NCBI GenBank assembly: GCA_020086605.1
Contig: JACBWW010000015.1
Span: forward strand, 6,407,513 to 6,471,512
Direction of reading: 5' to 3'
DNA: 64,000 bases
Source of the DNA: Lanius collurio
Lineage: Eukaryota > Chordata > Aves > Passeriformes > Laniidae
Shown piece after piece: positions 63,801 through 64,000 of this stretch (positions are counted from its first letter, which is position 1; every line of letters begins with the position of its first letter). The translations under genes were made by a program, and so were the position numbers. Under the pieces are notes generated by a model, which was given only the letters and a program-made list of their open reading frames with translations, did not search any database and was not told the DNA's origin.

Positions 63801-64000
63801 GCTCAGTTCTGAAGAGGAGAGAAAGGTGATCTGTGGGAGTACCTGCAGAATTGCTCTTAGGACAGGAAAAGAAACAACACATGGGGTTCTCTGGATAACA
63901 CTGCCCAGAAAGAGGAATGGGTTGACAAAATTAGTAATGTTGAAGGGTTTTGTTTAGTTCTGGTTTTTACATCACATCACTGAAGACTTGGGTTTGTGGC
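60900..64000. other. Gene-free AT-rich DNA
   Basis: No gene or recognisable repeat. Overlapping frames near 61.7-62.0 kb (88 codons minus, 76 codons plus) lie on opposite strands of the same locally GC-richer patch and have no motif. Short frames at 63.4-63.96 kb are likewise unsupported. Confidence 0.5.

Noticed and set aside
1..64000. CRISPR arrays, operons, prophage or other prokaryotic systems
   Set aside because: No spaced direct repeats of that kind, no ribosome-binding sites and no dense coding. Sequence character is vertebrate non-coding DNA.

Overview
This window looks like vertebrate nuclear DNA, most likely from a bird. The evidence is direct but limited. The sequence is AT-rich and CpG-poor, with a stop-codon density that leaves no convincing coding frame. 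It holds two minus-strand CR1 retrotransposon 3' fragments (about 46.1-46.4 kb and 48.9-49.1 kb). The younger one shows the CATAGAATC-type end and an internal sequence that I know from CR1 copies common in neoavian genomes. Interspersed repeats are sparse, as expected for a compact bird genome. The species and chromosome cannot be determined from this sequence.

No protein-coding gene, rRNA, functional tRNA or CRISPR array could be supported. The longest open frames (147, 143, 140, 130 and 128 codons) are what chance gives in 64 kb. None has a recognisable domain or splice context, and a longer apparent frame near 31.7 kb exists only because it reads through an assembly gap. The window is best read as an intergenic gene desert or the inside of a very large intron.

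Layout. 0-12 kb: unique AT-rich DNA with a tRNA-like relic (2.8 kb), a small tandem duplication (4.2 kb) and several A/T homopolymers (6.8-7.5 kb). 12-14.1 kb: complex unique DNA that includes a CpG-enriched block (13.4-14.1 kb), the best candidate regulatory element. 14-22 kb: a purine-rich strand-asymmetric stretch (15.4-15.8 kb), an hAT-like transposon end (16.3-16.5 kb) and candidate conserved DNA (18.1-18.6 and 21.9-22.3 kb). 22-32.3 kb: mostly featureless, with a G-quadruplex motif (29.1 kb), a homeodomain-type palindrome (30.2 kb) and a long GGAA/GGGA microsatellite broken by a 375-base N gap (31.77-32.31 kb). 32-46 kb: a possible SINE relic (32.9 kb), several palindromes, a strongly enhancer-like AT-rich block (37.4-37.9 kb) and a 39-bp tandem duplication (43.25 kb). 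46-64 kb: the two CR1 fragments, another regulatory candidate (56.1-56.7 kb), a possible SINE B-box relic (57.3 kb) and a perfect hairpin (60.9 kb).

The regulatory calls are pattern-based guesses without alignment. I found no novel biological system. The observations most worth testing are the CpG-rich block at 13.4-14.1 kb, the 37.4-37.9 kb block and the interrupted GGAA array.
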